Source of the DNA: Melaminivora suipulveris | Lineage (GTDB): Bacteria > Pseudomonadota > Gammaproteobacteria > Burkholderiales > Burkholderiaceae_C | Assembly (NCBI RefSeq): GCF_003008575.1 | Contig: NZ_CP027667.1 | Coordinates: 1-64,000, forward strand | DNA length: 64,000 nucleotides | Direction of reading: 5' to 3' | Shown: piece by piece, positions 54,690 to 64,000 of the stretch | Numbering within the stretch: position 1 is the stretch's first letter | Layout of the letters: each line of letters starts with the position of its first letter | Notes under the pieces: generated by a model | The model's database searches: none | Seen by the model: the letters and a program-made list of their open reading frames with translations, nothing else | What the model was told of the DNA's origin: nothing | Position numbers and translations under genes: made by a program

Positions 54690-57176
54690 ATGCCCCGTAG
54701 CGACCTTTCTCCCAGCGCCGGCGCGAACGCCACGCCGCCAGGCGCCAGCGCGCGCGGGGAGCAGCCCATGCTGTTGGCGTCCGCGCCCAGCCTGCGCTTC
54801 ATGGTGGGCCTGGTCATCGCCGCGCTGATCATCACCGGCCTGTACGCCGGGCGCACCATCCTGGTGCCGCTGGCGCTGGCATTCCTGCTCAGTTTCGTGC
54901 TCGACCCGCTGGTGGTGCGTCTCAAGCGCCTGGGCCTGCCGCGCCTGCCGGCGGTGCTGCTGGTCGTGGTGGCGACGCTGTCGGTGCTGGGTGTGACGGC
55001 GGTGTTCGTGACCAACGAGGCGCGCGTGCTCAGCGAACAGCTGCCGTCCTACCAGACCACCATCCGCAAGAAACTGCGCAGCCTGGCGCAGGAGCTGCGC
55101 GCGCCGGGCATGTTCGAGGGCGCCAAGCGCACGCTGGACATCGTGCAAAGCGAGGTCGAGGCGGCCACGCCCGCGCCAGGCAGCAGCCGCAAGAGCCGCG
55201 GCGGCACGGTGCAGCAGGTGCAGGTGCAGCCGCGCGAGCTGTCGCCGGCGCAGCAGGCGCTGGCGGCGTTCGACGCGCTCAAGCGGCCGCTGACCGACGC
55301 CGGCCTGGTGCTGGTGTTCGTGGTCTTCATCCTGCTCGACCGCGTGGACCTGCGCGACCGGCTCTTGCGCCTGCTGGGCGCCAACCTGCACCGCGCCACC
55401 GACGCCATGGACGAGGCCGGCGACCGCATCTCGCGCTACCTGATCATGCAGCTCATGGTCAACGTGAGCTATGGCATCCCCATGGCGCTGGGCCTGTGGG
55501 CCATCGGCGTGCCTGGCGCCTTCCTGTGGGGTGCGCTGGCCGGGCTGATGCGCTTCGTGCCTTACGCCGGGCCGTTCATCGCCGCGTTGTTTCCGCTCAC
55601 GCTGGCATTCGCGGTCAGCCCGGGGTGGGAGCTGGTGCTGTGGACGGTGGCGCTGATCGTGCTGCTGGAGCTGATCAGCAACAACGTCATAGAGCCCTGG
55701 CTGTACGGCAGCAGCACCGGCTTGTCCATCCTGTCGCTGATCGTCGCCGCCACCTTCTGGGCCACGCTGTGGGGCCCCGTGGGACTGATCATGTCCACGC
55801 CGCTCACGGTGTGCCTGCTGGTGGTCGGCCGCTACCTGCCCCAGCTGGCCTTCCTGGACGTGCTGCTGGGCAGCCAGCCGGTGCTGGACGAGCCCACGCG
55901 CATCTACCAGCGCCTGCTGGCCGGCGACCCGGAAGAGGCCATCGAGCTGAGCGTGACGCAGATCGAGGCGCTCAAGGGCTCGGTGCCCACGTTCTACGGG
56001 CAGGTGGCGCTGCCGGTGCTGCGCATGGCCATGGGCGACCACATGCGCGTGGCCACGCCCGAGCATCGCCTGCGGCTGTTCCAGGGCATGGACGCGCTGC
56101 TGGACGATCTGCAGGAGCAGTTTCCGCCGCCCGCCGCAACCATTCCGGCTGTGCAGCAGCAACCCATCGTCTGCCTGGGCGGCAAATGGGAGCTGGACCA
56201 CATCGCCGCGCGCATGGCCGCGCACGCGCTGGCGCTGCAGGGCTGGCCGGCGCAGACGCGCTCGTTCGGAACGCTCACCGCGGAGCACCTGGATGAGCTG
56301 GCGCTGGACGACGCGCAGATCGTCTGCGTGGTCTGGCTGGCCAACGAACCGGTGGCCGCGGCGCGGCACTTCTGCCGCCGCCTGCACAGGCGCTGGCCGC
56401 ATGTGCGCATCGTGCTGGCGCTGTGGGGCGAACCCCTGGAGCCGCTGACCGAGCAGGATGCCGCGCAGGCGCTGGGGGCCGAGGCGGTGGCGCTGTCGCT
56501 GGCCGAGACCGTGGCACGCGTGGGCGAGTTGCAGGGCGGCCATCTGCAGGACGCATTCGAGGAGGCGCCCATCCCCGAGGACGACGCCGAACGCGTGCAG
56601 GCGCTGCTGGCCAGCGGCGTGCTGCACAGCGACCGCGTGCGCCAGGCCTGCCTGCACACCGCCAAGCGCGCCGCCGACATCTTCGACATGCCGCAGGCCA
56701 TGGTGTCGCTGGTGGACGGCGAGCACCAGATCGCGCTGTGCAGCCACGGGCAGCTGGTGGCCGGCGACGGCCTGGCCGGCCGGGAGCGCGACGACGCGCA
56801 GGCCGGGCCGGCGCGCATGCCGCGGCGGCTGTCGCTGTGCGCCCATGTGGTGGCGCAGCGCCAGGCCATGGTGGTGCCCGACGTGGCGCGCGATGCACGC
56901 TTTGCCGGCAACCCGGCGCTGCGCGAGCGCGGCGTGCGCTTTTACGCCGGCGCGCCGCTGCGCGATGCGGCCGGGCATGTGCTGGGCTCGCTGTGCCTGC
57001 TGGACGTGCGCCCGCGCGCCTTCGACGCGCGCGAGCTGCGCCTGATGCAGGCCATGGCCGACGACCTCATGGCGGTGTGGGGCGAGGACAGCGAGGCGGC
57101 TGGCGCAGCGCCCGGCCCGGTACCCGCGCCGCCTGCGGCGCCGGCATCGGCAACGGTGGGGCAGGTTGTGCCCTGA
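54690..57176 (+). CDS. AI-2E family permease fused to a GAF-type sensory domain
   Basis: An 828-residue protein. Residues about 35-430 are an AI-2E permease with paired membrane segments (GLVIAALIITGLYAGRTILV, VLLVVVATLSVLGVTAV, and later SPGWELVLWTVALIVL). A middle soluble part (about 430-640) has little recognisable detail. The C-terminal part (about 650-800) looks like a GAF domain (CLHTAKRAADIFDMPQAM, then VVPDVARDARFAGNP, VRFYAGAPL, GSLCLLD). A permease and a small-ligand sensor in one chain suggests sensing coupled to export; the ligand is unknown. ATG 54690 is used; an open frame reaches 54603. The stop abuts the upp stop with no base between. Confidence 0.85.
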   Translation: MPRSDLSPSAGANATPPGASARGEQPMLLASAPSLRFMVGLVIAALIITGLYAGRTILVPLALAFLLSFVLDPLVVRLKRLGLPRLPAVLLVVVATLSVLGVTAVFVTNEARVLSEQLPSYQTTIRKKLRSLAQELRAPGMFEGAKRTLDIVQSEVEAATPAPGSSRKSRGGTVQQVQVQPRELSPAQQALAAFDALKRPLTDAGLVLVFVVFILLDRVDLRDRLLRLLGANLHRATDAMDEAGDRISRYLIMQLMVNVSYGIPMALGLWAIGVPGAFLWGALAGLMRFVPYAGPFIAALFPLTLAFAVSPGWELVLWTVALIVLLELISNNVIEPWLYGSSTGLSILSLIVAATFWATLWGPVGLIMSTPLTVCLLVVGRYLPQLAFLDVLLGSQPVLDEPTRIYQRLLAGDPEEAIELSVTQIEALKGSVPTFYGQVALPVLRMAMGDHMRVATPEHRLRLFQGMDALLDDLQEQFPPPAATIPAVQQQPIVCLGGKWELDHIAARMAAHALALQGWPAQTRSFGTLTAEHLDELALDDAQIVCVVWLANEPVAAARHFCRRLHRRWPHVRIVLALWGEPLEPLTEQDAAQALGAEAVALSLAETVARVGELQGGHLQDAFEEAPIPEDDAERVQALLASGVLHSDRVRQACLHTAKRAADIFDMPQAMVSLVDGEHQIALCSHGQLVAGDGLAGRERDDAQAGPARMPRRLSLCAHVVAQRQAMVVPDVARDARFAGNPALRERGVRFYAGAPLRDAAGHVLGSLCLLDVRPRAFDARELRLMQAMADDLMAVWGEDSEAAGAAPGPVPAPPAAPASATVGQVVP

Positions 57177-57806
57177 TTATTTGGTGCCGAAGATGCGGTC
57201 GCCCGCGTCGCCCAGGCCGGGCAGGATGTAGCCGTGGTCGTTCAGCTCGCGGTCCACGGCGGCGGTGTAGACGGGCACATCCGGGTGCGCGCCCTGCAGC
57301 GTGGCGATGCCCTCGGGCGCGGCCAGCAGGCAAACGAATTTGATGGAACGGGGCTCCAGTTGCTTCAGGCGCGCCACGGCCGCGGCGGCCGAGTTGCCGG
57401 TGGCGAGCATCGGGTCGACGACGATGATGTCGCGCTCGTGCATCTCGGACGGCATCTTGAAGTAGTACTCCACCGGCTGCAGCGTTTGCGGGTCGCGGTA
57501 CAGGCCGATGTGGCCGACGCGCGCGCCAGGCACCACGTTGAGCATGCCGTCCAGAAAGCCGTTGCCGGCGCGCAGGATGGATACCAGCACCAGCTTCTTG
57601 CCGTCGATGACCTTGCCGGTCATGGTCTCCAGGGGCGTCTCCACCTGGATGTCCTGCAGCGGCATGTCGCGCGTCACCTCATAGGCCATCAGGGTGGAGA
57701 GTTCGCCCAGCAGGCGGCGAAAGCTGTTGGTGCTGGCGTCCTTGCGGCGCATCAGGGTCAGCTTGTGCTGCACCAGGGGATGGTCGATGAGGTGAACCTT
57801 GCTCAT
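57177..57806 (-). CDS. upp: Uracil phosphoribosyltransferase
   Basis: A 209-residue enzyme that makes UMP from uracil and PRPP (pyrimidine salvage). The PRPP loop [11 protein letters not shown] and the uracil-binding C-terminal region ([13 protein letters not shown]) are present. Convergent with the AI-2E/GAF gene with zero spacing: the stops occupy 57174-57176 and 57177-57179. Repeat copy I is upstream. Confidence 0.97.
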   Translation of the reverse strand: MSKVHLIDHPLVQHKLTLMRRKDASTNSFRRLLGELSTLMAYEVTRDMPLQDIQVETPLETMTGKVIDGKKLVLVSILRAGNGFLDGMLNVVPGARVGHIGLYRDPQTLQPVEYYFKMPSEMHERDIIVVDPMLATGNSAAAAVARLKQLEPRSIKFVCLLAAPEGIATLQGAHPDVPVYTAAVDRELNDHGYILPGLGDAGDRIFGTK

Positions 57807-57844
57807 GGGCGGTGCGGGTTGGGTGGAGGGAGGGAAAAAGAGAG

Positions 57845-57897
57845 GAAAAACGGCCTGAGCCGGTGTGGTTCAAGCGTGGGTTGCTATCAATTTCATG
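57845..57897 (+). repeat. Dispersed intergenic repeat, family 1, copy I
   Basis: AAAACGGCCTGAGCCGGTGT, then GGTTGCTATCAATTTCATGA. The TGA stop of the leftward crotonase gene is TCA at 57893-57895, inside the repeat edge. Confidence 0.8.
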
Positions 57898-58732
57898 ATT
57901 CGATGAAGGGCTTGAGCGGCGCCAGGTCGGGGAACTGCGCGTTGCGCCGCTCCTGCATCGCGGTCACCGCCTCGCGCACGTGGCGGTTGCTCCAGATGGC
58001 GCTCTGCAGCCAGCCCATCTGGCGCAGGCCGTCCTCCACGCTGTGGTCGCGCGCGTAGTTCAGCGCCTGCTTGCTGCCCCACACGGCCACGGGCGGCTTG
58101 GCGGCGGCCTCGCGGGCGCACTGCAGCGCGCCCTGCACCAGGGCGTCGTGCGAGTCAAACAGCTCGGTCACCAGGCCGCAGGCCAGCGCGCGCTCGGCGC
58201 TCAGGCGCCGGCCGGTATAGGCCAGCTCCTTGAGCAGGCCCATGGGCATGAGTTTGGGCAGGCGCTGCAGCGAGCCGACGTCGGCCACCATGCCGATGTT
58301 GATCTCCTGGATGCAAAAGAACGCGTCGCGCGTGGCATGGCGGATGCACGCGGCCGCCACCAGATCCAGCCCACCGCCGACGCAGCCGCCCTGGATGGCG
58401 GCGATGACCGGCATGCGCAAGCTGTCCAGCCGGCTGAAGGTGGACTGCATGCCGCCCAGCAGGTCGAAGATGGCGGCGCGGCCCTCGGGACTGGAGTCGT
58501 CCAGGCTGATGGCGCCGCCGAAGGTCTCCAGCGCCATGCCGGCGCTGAAGTGCCGCCCGGTGCTGCTGAGGACCAGGGCGCGCGCTTCGCCGCTGCGGTT
58601 CAGGCGCTCCAGCAGCTGGTCCAGCTCGCGCCAGAAGGTGGCGTTCATGGTGTTCAGCTCGTCCGGGCGGTTGAGCACCAGGTGCGCCACGCGGTCGGTG
58701 ATGTCCAGGGAAAAGCAGGTCAGGTCATGCAT
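57893..58732 (-). CDS. Enoyl-CoA hydratase/isomerase, dienoyl-CoA isomerase-like
   Basis: A 279-residue crotonase. The oxyanion-hole stretches are RHFSAGMALE and GGCVGGGLDL, and the later QEINIGMVADVGSLQRLPK has the Asp (in VADVG) that is typical of delta3,5-delta2,4-dienoyl-CoA isomerases (ECH1 type). This would help degrade unsaturated fatty acids. ATG 58732 is used; TTG 58747 is upstream. It is flanked by inverted copies of the family 1 repeat (I and J), and its stop touches copy I. Confidence 0.88.
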   Translation of the reverse strand: MHDLTCFSLDITDRVAHLVLNRPDELNTMNATFWRELDQLLERLNRSGEARALVLSSTGRHFSAGMALETFGGAISLDDSSPEGRAAIFDLLGGMQSTFSRLDSLRMPVIAAIQGGCVGGGLDLVAAACIRHATRDAFFCIQEINIGMVADVGSLQRLPKLMPMGLLKELAYTGRRLSAERALACGLVTELFDSHDALVQGALQCAREAAAKPPVAVWGSKQALNYARDHSVEDGLRQMGWLQSAIWSNRHVREAVTAMQERRNAQFPDLAPLKPFIES

Positions 58733-58767
58733 GGAAGGCGAGGACAAAGAATGAAAGTCAGAAAGAA

Positions 58768-58834
58768 GATGCTATTAAAAATATAGCTATCCGCGTATGA
58801 TTTACGCCGACTGAGGGCCGATTTGGCTTGAAAA
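58768..58834 (-). repeat. Dispersed intergenic repeat, family 1, copy J
   Basis: On the reverse strand: GGCCCTCAGTCGGCGTAAAT, then GATAGCTATATTTTTAATAG. It lies between the HerA-like gene and the crotonase; copy I is in the opposite orientation on the other side. Confidence 0.85.
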
Positions 58835-58840
58835 CACCGC

Positions 58841-60337
58841 TCAACGCTTCTTGCCGCCGCCCATCAGCCCGCCCAGCACGCCGCGCAGGATTTCGCGGCC
58901 CAGGCCGGTGCCCATGGTGCGCATCGCCGACTTGGCCATGGTCTGCACCAGGCCGTCCTTCTTGCCGCCGCGCGGGCCGGTGGTGCCGAACAGCAGGTCG
59001 TTCAGCCCGCTCTTGATGCCGCCCGCTTCGGCTGCGCCGCCAGCGGGCGCGGCAGCGGAGTTGCCGGCGCGCGCGCGCAGGATTTCGTAGGCCGATTCGC
59101 GATCCACCGCCTGGTCGTAGCGTCCGGCGACCAGCGAGTTTTGCATCAGCGCGCGCCGCTGCTCGGCCGTGATGGGGCCGATCTGGCTGCCCGGCGGGAT
59201 GACGTAGGCGCGCTCGGTCTCGCTCGGGCGGCCCTTGGCGTCCAGCAGGCTGACCAGCGCCTCGCCCACCGCCAGTTCGGTGATGGCGGCCTCGATGTTC
59301 AAGCCCGCCTTGGGGCGCATGGTGCTGGCCGTCGCCTTGACGGCCTTCTGGTCGCGCGGCGTAAACGCCCGCAGCGCGTGCTGCACGCGGTTGCCCAGCT
59401 GGGCCAGCACGCTGTCGGGAATGTCCAGCGGGTTCTGCGTCACGAAATACACGCCCACGCCCTTGGAGCGCACCAGGCGCACGACCAGCTCGATGCGCTC
59501 GACGAGCACCTTGGGCGCGTCGGCAAACAGCAGGTGCGCCTCGTCGAAGAAGAACACCAGCTTGGGTTTTTCCGGATCGCCGATCTCGGGCAGGCGCTCG
59601 AACAGCTCGGACAGCAGCCACAGCAAAAACGTCGCGTACAGGCGCGGCGCGTTCATCAGCCGGTCGGCGGCCAGGATGTTGACCACGCCCAGGCCGCCCT
59701 CGGTCTGCAGCAGGTCGTCGATGTCCAGCATGGGCTCGCCGAAGAACTGATCGCCACCTTGGCTGTCGATTTGCAGCAACGCGCGCTGGATGGCGCCGAT
59801 GCTGGCGCTGCTGACGTTGCCGTACTCGGTGGTGAACTGGCGGGCGTTGTCGCCCACGTGCTGCACCATGGCGCGCAGGTCCTTCAAGTCCAGCAGCAGC
59901 AGGCCCTGATCGTCGGCGATCTTGAACACCAGGTTCAAAACGCCCATCTGCGTCTCGTTGAGCGCCAGCATGCGCCCCAGCAGCAGCGGGCCCATGTCCG
60001 AGATGGTGGCGCGCACCGGGTGGCCCTGCTGGCCGAAGACATCCCACAGCGTGGTGGGGCAGGCGATGGGCTCGGGCTGTGGCACGCCGCGTTCGGCCAG
60101 CACGGCGGCCATCTTCTCGCCGATGCTGCCGCGCTGGCTGATGCCGGTGAGGTCGCCCTTGACGTCGGCCATGAAGACCGGCACGCCGATGCCGGAGAAC
60201 TGCTCGGCCAGTGTCTGCAGCGTTACCGTCTTGCCGGTGCCGGTGGCGCCGGTGATCAGGCCGTGGCGGTTGGCCAGCTGGGGCAGCAGATGGCACTCGG
60301 TCTGGGCGTTGCGGGCGATGAGCAAAGGTGGGGCCAT
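58841..60337 (-). CDS. HerA-like DUF853 ATPase
   Basis: A 498-residue P-loop ATPase of the DUF853/YjgR type, related to HerA and FtsK-like translocases. Walker A GATGTGKT (30-37), Walker [13 protein letters not shown], and a Gln-Asn sensor in [10 protein letters not shown] are present. The C-terminal part (about 425-498) is Gly/Ala-rich with a helical tail ending in GGGKKR. DNA translocation is inferred from the fold; no nuclease partner is next to it. It is upstream of repeat copy J. Confidence 0.88.
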   Translation of the reverse strand: MAPPLLIARNAQTECHLLPQLANRHGLITGATGTGKTVTLQTLAEQFSGIGVPVFMADVKGDLTGISQRGSIGEKMAAVLAERGVPQPEPIACPTTLWDVFGQQGHPVRATISDMGPLLLGRMLALNETQMGVLNLVFKIADDQGLLLLDLKDLRAMVQHVGDNARQFTTEYGNVSSASIGAIQRALLQIDSQGGDQFFGEPMLDIDDLLQTEGGLGVVNILAADRLMNAPRLYATFLLWLLSELFERLPEIGDPEKPKLVFFFDEAHLLFADAPKVLVERIELVVRLVRSKGVGVYFVTQNPLDIPDSVLAQLGNRVQHALRAFTPRDQKAVKATASTMRPKAGLNIEAAITELAVGEALVSLLDAKGRPSETERAYVIPPGSQIGPITAEQRRALMQNSLVAGRYDQAVDRESAYEILRARAGNSAAAPAGGAAEAGGIKSGLNDLLFGTTGPRGGKKDGLVQTMAKSAMRTMGTGLGREILRGVLGGLMGGGKKR

Positions 60338-60383
60338 GGCGGGCAGGGGTGATGGGGTGAACCGTAGAATCGAACGCTTTGGC

Positions 60384-60417
60384 GGCCTGGGCGCGCACAG
60401 CGCGCCGCATGCAGGCC
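60384..60417. promoter_or_regulatory. Nested palindrome upstream of yebC
   Basis: GGCGCGC ACA GCGCGCC (60390-60406) lies inside outer arms GGCCT (60384-60388) and AGGCC (60413-60417). It sits in the 123-base gap between the HerA-like gene and yebC. It may be an operator or a hairpin; TAGAAT at 60365-60370 is a possible -10. Confidence 0.4.
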
Positions 60418-60460
60418 GCGTAGGTTAAATCAATCCAGAGAACACAAAAGGACGGGTGCA

Positions 60461-61180
60461 GTGGCAGGACACAGCAAATGGGCCAACATCCAGCATCGCA
60501 AGGGCCGCCAGGACGAAAAGCGCGGCAAGGTCTGGACGCGCATCATCCGCGAGATCATGGTCGCCGCGCGCCAGGGCGGCGGTGACCCGGCCGCCAATCC
60601 GCGCCTGCGCCTGGCGGTGGACAAGGCGCGCGCGGCCAACATGCCGGCCGACAACATCAAGCGCAACATCGACAAGGCCACCGGCAACCTGGAGGGCGTC
60701 CACTACGAGGAGATCCGCTACGAAGGCTATGGCATCGGCGGCGCGGCCATCATCGTCGACACCATGACCGACAACCGCGTGCGCACCGTGGCCGAGGTGC
60801 GCCACGCCTTCTCCAAACACGGCGGCAACATGGGCACGGAAGGCTCGGTGGCCTTCCAGTTCAAGCACGTGGGCCAGCTCATTTTTGCCCCCGGCGCCAA
60901 CGAGGACCAGGTCATGGAAGTGGCGCTGGAGGCCGGCGCCGAGGACGTCATCACCGGCGACGACGGCGCCATCGAGGTGCTCACCGCACCCGGCGACTTC
61001 GAGGCCGTCAAGGACGCGCTCGTCGCCGCCGCTCTAGAGCCGGACCTGGCCGAAGTCACCATGCGCGCCGAGAACACCGTCGCGCTGGAAGGCGACGACG
61101 CGCAGCGCATGCAAAAACTCCTGGACGTGCTCGAAGACCTCGACGACGTGCAGGACGTCTACCACAACGCCGAACTCTGA
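60461..61180 (+). CDS. yebC: YebC/PmpR family regulator
   Basis: A 239-residue member of the YebC family ([14 protein letters not shown] start, [13 protein letters not shown] core). Members are DNA-binding regulators or help ribosomes over difficult proline stretches; the exact role varies. GTG 60461 has AAAGGACG upstream. purD follows after three bases. Confidence 0.95.
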   Translation: MAGHSKWANIQHRKGRQDEKRGKVWTRIIREIMVAARQGGGDPAANPRLRLAVDKARAANMPADNIKRNIDKATGNLEGVHYEEIRYEGYGIGGAAIIVDTMTDNRVRTVAEVRHAFSKHGGNMGTEGSVAFQFKHVGQLIFAPGANEDQVMEVALEAGAEDVITGDDGAIEVLTAPGDFEAVKDALVAAALEPDLAEVTMRAENTVALEGDDAQRMQKLLDVLEDLDDVQDVYHNAEL

Positions 61181-61183
61181 CCC

Positions 61184-62437
61184 ATGAAGATTCTCGTCAT
61201 CGGCGGCGGCGGCCGCGAGCATGCGCTGGCCTGGAAGATCGCCCAGTCGCCCAAGGCGTCGCGCGTCTACGTGGCGCCGGGCAACGGCGGCACGGCCCTG
61301 AGCCCGAAGCTTGAGAACGTGCCCGTCACCGACGTGCGCGCGCTGCGCGAGTGGGCGCAGGAGCAAAAGATCAACCTCACCGTGGTCGGCCCCGAGGCGC
61401 CGCTGGCGGCCGGCGTGGTCGATGAATTCCGCGCGCACGGCCTGCGCATCTTCGGCCCGACCCAGGCTGCGGCGCAGCTGGAGAGCTCCAAGGCGTTTTC
61501 CAAGGCTTTCATGCGCCGCCACGGCATTCCCACCGCGGACTACGACACCTTCACCGACCCCGCCGCGGCACATGCCTTCGTGGACCGCCTGGGCGTGCCC
61601 ATCGTCGTCAAGGCCGATGGCCTGGCCGCCGGCAAGGGCGTGGTCGTCGCCATGGCGCTGCAGGAGGCGCACGCAGCCATCGACCACATGCTGCAAGGCG
61701 ACGGCGCGCGCGTGGTCATCGAGCAATACCTGCACGGCGAGGAGGCCAGCTTCATCGTGCTGTGCGACGGCAGGGACGTCGTGGCCCTGGCGACCAGCCA
61801 GGATCACAAGCGCCTGAAGGACGGCGATGCGGGCCCCAACACCGGCGGCATGGGCGCGTATTCGCCCGCGCCGGTGGTCACCGCCGACGTGCACGCGCGC
61901 GCCATGCGCGAGGTCATCCTGCCCACCGTGCGCGGCATGGAAAAGGACGGCATTCCGTACACCGGGTTTCTCTACGCCGGCCTGATGATCGACGGCGAGG
62001 GTCACCCCAAGACGCTGGAGTTCAACTGCCGCATGGGCGACCCCGAGACACAGCCCATCCTGATGCGCCTGAAATCCGACCTGGTCGACCTGCTGAATGC
62101 TGCCGTGGACGGCAAGCTGGAGCAGGTGGAATTGCAATGGGACCGGCGCACCGCCCTGGGCGTGGTCATGGCCGCGCATGGCTACCCGGATGCGCCGCGC
62201 CAGGGCGACGCCATCACCGGCATCCCGCCCGAGGCCGACGACGCCATGGTCTTCCACGCCGGTACGCGGCTGGAGGAGGACGGCACGCTGCGCACCAGCG
62301 GCGGGCGCGTGCTGTGCGTCACGAGCTTGGCCGACAACGTGCGCCAGGCGCAGCAGCGCGCCTACGAGGTGGTGCACGCCATCCATTTCGACGGCGCGCA
62401 GTGGCGCGGCGACATCGGCCACCGGGCGGTGAAATAG
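61184..62437 (+). CDS. purD: Phosphoribosylamine-glycine ligase
   Basis: A 417-residue ATP-grasp enzyme of purine synthesis that joins glycine to phosphoribosylamine. Marks are [38 protein letters not shown] and [10 protein letters not shown]. Three bases after yebC. A family 2 repeat follows before hemF. Confidence 0.97.
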   Translation: MKILVIGGGGREHALAWKIAQSPKASRVYVAPGNGGTALSPKLENVPVTDVRALREWAQEQKINLTVVGPEAPLAAGVVDEFRAHGLRIFGPTQAAAQLESSKAFSKAFMRRHGIPTADYDTFTDPAAAHAFVDRLGVPIVVKADGLAAGKGVVVAMALQEAHAAIDHMLQGDGARVVIEQYLHGEEASFIVLCDGRDVVALATSQDHKRLKDGDAGPNTGGMGAYSPAPVVTADVHARAMREVILPTVRGMEKDGIPYTGFLYAGLMIDGEGHPKTLEFNCRMGDPETQPILMRLKSDLVDLLNAAVDGKLEQVELQWDRRTALGVVMAAHGYPDAPRQGDAITGIPPEADDAMVFHAGTRLEEDGTLRTSGGRVLCVTSLADNVRQAQQRAYEVVHAIHFDGAQWRGDIGHRAVK

Positions 62438-62635
62438 GGACAACCCCCTGAGCCGCTTCGCGGCTCGGTGCGGCCGCCAGAGGCGGCAGCTCTTCGGGCT
62501 GTCCGAGCCTGCGCAGGCAGGCTCGGAGCCGCAGCCCTCAGCCCCTTCTCTGGCGCTTCGCCTGGAAGGGGACGACGCCAGCGGCCTGGCGGAGCCAGAT
62601 CCGCGGCGTCCGCTGGTCTGGCGCGGCGCGCTTTC
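62438..62635 (+). repeat. Dispersed intergenic repeat, family 2, copy 2
   Basis: ACCCCCTGAGCCGCTTCGCG, several short hairpins, then CCCCTTCTCTGGCGCTTCGC with CTGGAAGGGGACGACGCCAG. It fills the gap from purD to hemF. Resembles 39925-40075. Confidence 0.75.
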
Positions 62636-62670
62636 ATGCGCAATGCCCTGAATGACTAGCGACTACACCT

Positions 62671-63585
62671 ATGAGCGAAGAAGTCCGTAGCTACCTCTTA
62701 AGCCTGCAAGGCCGCATCACCGATGCTCTCGAAGCCGTGGAAGGCGAGGGCGGCGCGCGCTTTCGCCAGGACGCCTGGCAGCGCCCGCCGGATTCGCCCC
62801 TGCAGGGCGACGGCATCACGCGCATTCTGGAGGACGGGCGCGTCTTCGAGCGCGCCGGCTGCGGTTTTTCGCACGTCAGCGGCCCGCAGCTGCCGCCGTC
62901 GGCCACGCAGCACCGGCCGGAGCTGGCCGGCGCGCCTTTCGAGGCCATGGGCGTCTCGCTGGTCTTCCACCCGCGCAACCCGTACGTGCCCACGGTGCAC
63001 ATGAACGTGCGCATGATCTCCGCCGCGCAGCCGGGCGGCGAGCCCGTGTGCTGGTTCGGCGGCGGCATGGATCTGACGCCGTACTACGGCTTCGATGAGG
63101 ACGCGCAGCACTTCCACCGAACGTGCCGCGATGCCCTGGCGCCCTTTGGCGACGAGCTGTACCCGCGCTTCAAGACCTGGTGCGATGCGTACTTCCACCT
63201 GAAGCACCGCGATGAGCAGCGCGGCGTGGGCGGCATCTTCTTCGACGATTTCTCCGAACTGGGCTTTGCTCGCAGCTTTGCCATGCTGCAAAGCGTGGGC
63301 GACGCGTTCCTGGGCGCCTACCTGCCCATCGTGCAGCGGCGCGTGGACACGCCCTATGGCGAGCGCGAGCGCGACTTTCAGCTCTACCGGCGCGGGCGCT
63401 ACGTCGAGTTCAACCTGGTGTGGGACCGCGGCACGCACTTTGGCCTGCAGTCGGGCGGGCGCACCGAGTCCATCTTGCTGTCCATGCCGCCGCTGGCATC
63501 CTGGAGCTACCGGCGCGAAGACCCGCCAGGCTCGCCCGAGGCGCGCCTGAAAGAGCACTTCCTGCAGGGCCGCGACTGGCTCTGA
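62671..63585 (+). CDS. hemF: Coproporphyrinogen III oxidase, aerobic
   Basis: A 304-residue enzyme that oxidatively decarboxylates two propionates of coproporphyrinogen III in heme synthesis, using oxygen. Typical are [24 protein letters not shown], the [13 protein letters not shown] segment and [15 protein letters not shown]. The presence of the aerobic enzyme agrees with an oxygen-respiring bacterium. Start ATG 62671. Confidence 0.97.
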   Translation: MSEEVRSYLLSLQGRITDALEAVEGEGGARFRQDAWQRPPDSPLQGDGITRILEDGRVFERAGCGFSHVSGPQLPPSATQHRPELAGAPFEAMGVSLVFHPRNPYVPTVHMNVRMISAAQPGGEPVCWFGGGMDLTPYYGFDEDAQHFHRTCRDALAPFGDELYPRFKTWCDAYFHLKHRDEQRGVGGIFFDDFSELGFARSFAMLQSVGDAFLGAYLPIVQRRVDTPYGERERDFQLYRRGRYVEFNLVWDRGTHFGLQSGGRTESILLSMPPLASWSYRREDPPGSPEARLKEHFLQGRDWL

Positions 63586-63589
63586 CTCC

Positions 63590-63640
63590 CGTTTTCATAG
63601 CTGTCAGCGCAAGCCGGACAAGGCCTACAGCGCCATTTGC
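63590..63640 (-). repeat. Degenerate family 1 repeat, copy K
   Basis: On the reverse strand: TAGGCCTTGTCCGGCTTGCG, then CTGACAGCTATGAAAACGGG. It takes up about half the hemF-rsfS gap; no nadD is present here. Confidence 0.6.
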
Positions 63641-63691
63641 GCCTTGGGCTATATTGCGCCCATCTTCATCCCACAAGCACACCCCCGCCCG

Positions 63692-64000
63692 ATGACCACT
63701 TCCACCCGATCGGAAACCGCCGCCAAGCGCGACGTCACCAAACTCCAGCGCGCCATCGTCGATGGCCTGGAGGACGTCAAGGCGCAGGACATCCAGGTCT
63801 TCAACACCGAGCACCTGTCGCCACTGTTCGAGCGCGTGGTGGTGGCCACCGGCACCTCCAACCGCCAGACCAAGGCGCTGGCCGCCAGCGTGCGCGACGC
63901 AGTGCGCGAGGCCGGCTTTTCCAAGCCGCGCACCGAGGGCGAGGACAACGGCGAATGGATCATCGTGGACTGTGGCCAGGCCGTGGTGCACGTCATGCAG
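63692..64000 (+). CDS. rsfS: Ribosomal silencing factor RsfS, 3' end outside window
   Basis: The first 103 codons of RsfS are open to the window end. Family marks are LEDVKAQDIQVFNTEHLS, FERVVVATGTSNRQTKALA and NGEWIIVDCGQAVVHVMQ. RsfS binds ribosomal protein L14 and blocks subunit joining in starvation. The gene starts ATG 63692. The usual upstream neighbour nadD is not here; hemF is 106 bases upstream. Confidence 0.9.
   Translation, partial: MTTSTRSETAAKRDVTKLQRAIVDGLEDVKAQDIQVFNTEHLSPLFERVVVATGTSNRQTKALAASVRDAVREAGFSKPRTEGEDNGEWIIVDCGQAVVHVMQ

Noticed and set aside
54360..56978. 872-residue open frame opposite the AI-2E/GAF gene
   Set aside because: Low-complexity shadow; the sense frame has clear membrane segments and domain order.

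Overview
This is a 64 kb stretch of a GC-rich (about two thirds G+C) chromosome. Gene content, protein character and intergenic repeats point to the Comamonadaceae (Burkholderiales, Betaproteobacteria), near Acidovorax, Alicycliphilus or Melaminivora. That placement is an inference. Genes are densely packed, many start codons overlap the previous stop by 1-4 bases, and no gap between genes exceeds 300 bases. Most of the window is housekeeping.

Layout. 1-5.5 kb: the 3' part of murB, a small operon (exported hydratase-like protein, alpha/beta hydrolase, thioesterase-acetyltransferase fusion), and a leftward pair (NrtR-type Nudix regulator, crotonase). 5.6-7.2 kb: a gene divergent from the regulator that fuses a dual-specificity phosphatase to an ADP-ribosylglycohydrolase. 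A palindromic candidate operator lies between the two. 7.3-13 kb: ygfZ, then mltG-tmk-holB-pilZ-tatD-ankyrin, almost all with overlapping ends. 13-18.6 kb: msbA, divergent from tolB-pal-cpoB-tcdA, followed by tRNA-Lys(UUU). 18.7-20.5 kb: a phage-type recombination pair (YqaJ exonuclease, ERF annealing protein) beside the tRNA, plus an acidic orphan. 20.5-26.3 kb: SPFH/NfeD, a large basic amino acid decarboxylase, a LigE-type ligase between two repeats, fabI.

26.4-33.3 kb: a yejABEF-type peptide importer interrupted by a methyltransferase-like membrane protein and by a complete MntA-HepT toxin-antitoxin pair that overlaps its neighbours in frame. 33.4-35.5 kb: a tandem universal stress protein and a PerM-like permease. 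35.7-41.6 kb: the 2-oxoglutarate dehydrogenase genes sucA, odhB and lpdA, with a repeat and a terminator-like hairpin before lpdA. 41.6-51.5 kb: zapE, a coiled-coil exported protein, a PP2C phosphatase, bamD, dnaE, clpS and clpA. 51.6-60.3 kb: a lytic transglycosylase, sbcB, an AI-2E permease fused to a GAF domain, upp, a dienoyl-CoA isomerase-like crotonase and a HerA-like ATPase. 60.4-64 kb: yebC, purD, hemF and the start of rsfS.

Two dispersed repeat families run through the window. The more abundant one (about 60 bp, 11 intergenic copies) pairs a GGCCTnAGTCGGCGT block with an AT-rich TAGCTAT/ATAGC hairpin. It also appears inside the reading frames of tmk and yejF, supplies or touches the stop codons of yejA and a crotonase gene, and forms the 5' end of ligE. 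The best candidates for something undescribed are the NrtR / phosphatase-ADP-ribosylglycohydrolase module, the toxin-antitoxin pair built into the yej operon, and the use of repeat sequence as coding sequence. All functional calls come from reading sequence and recalled family knowledge; nothing was searched.
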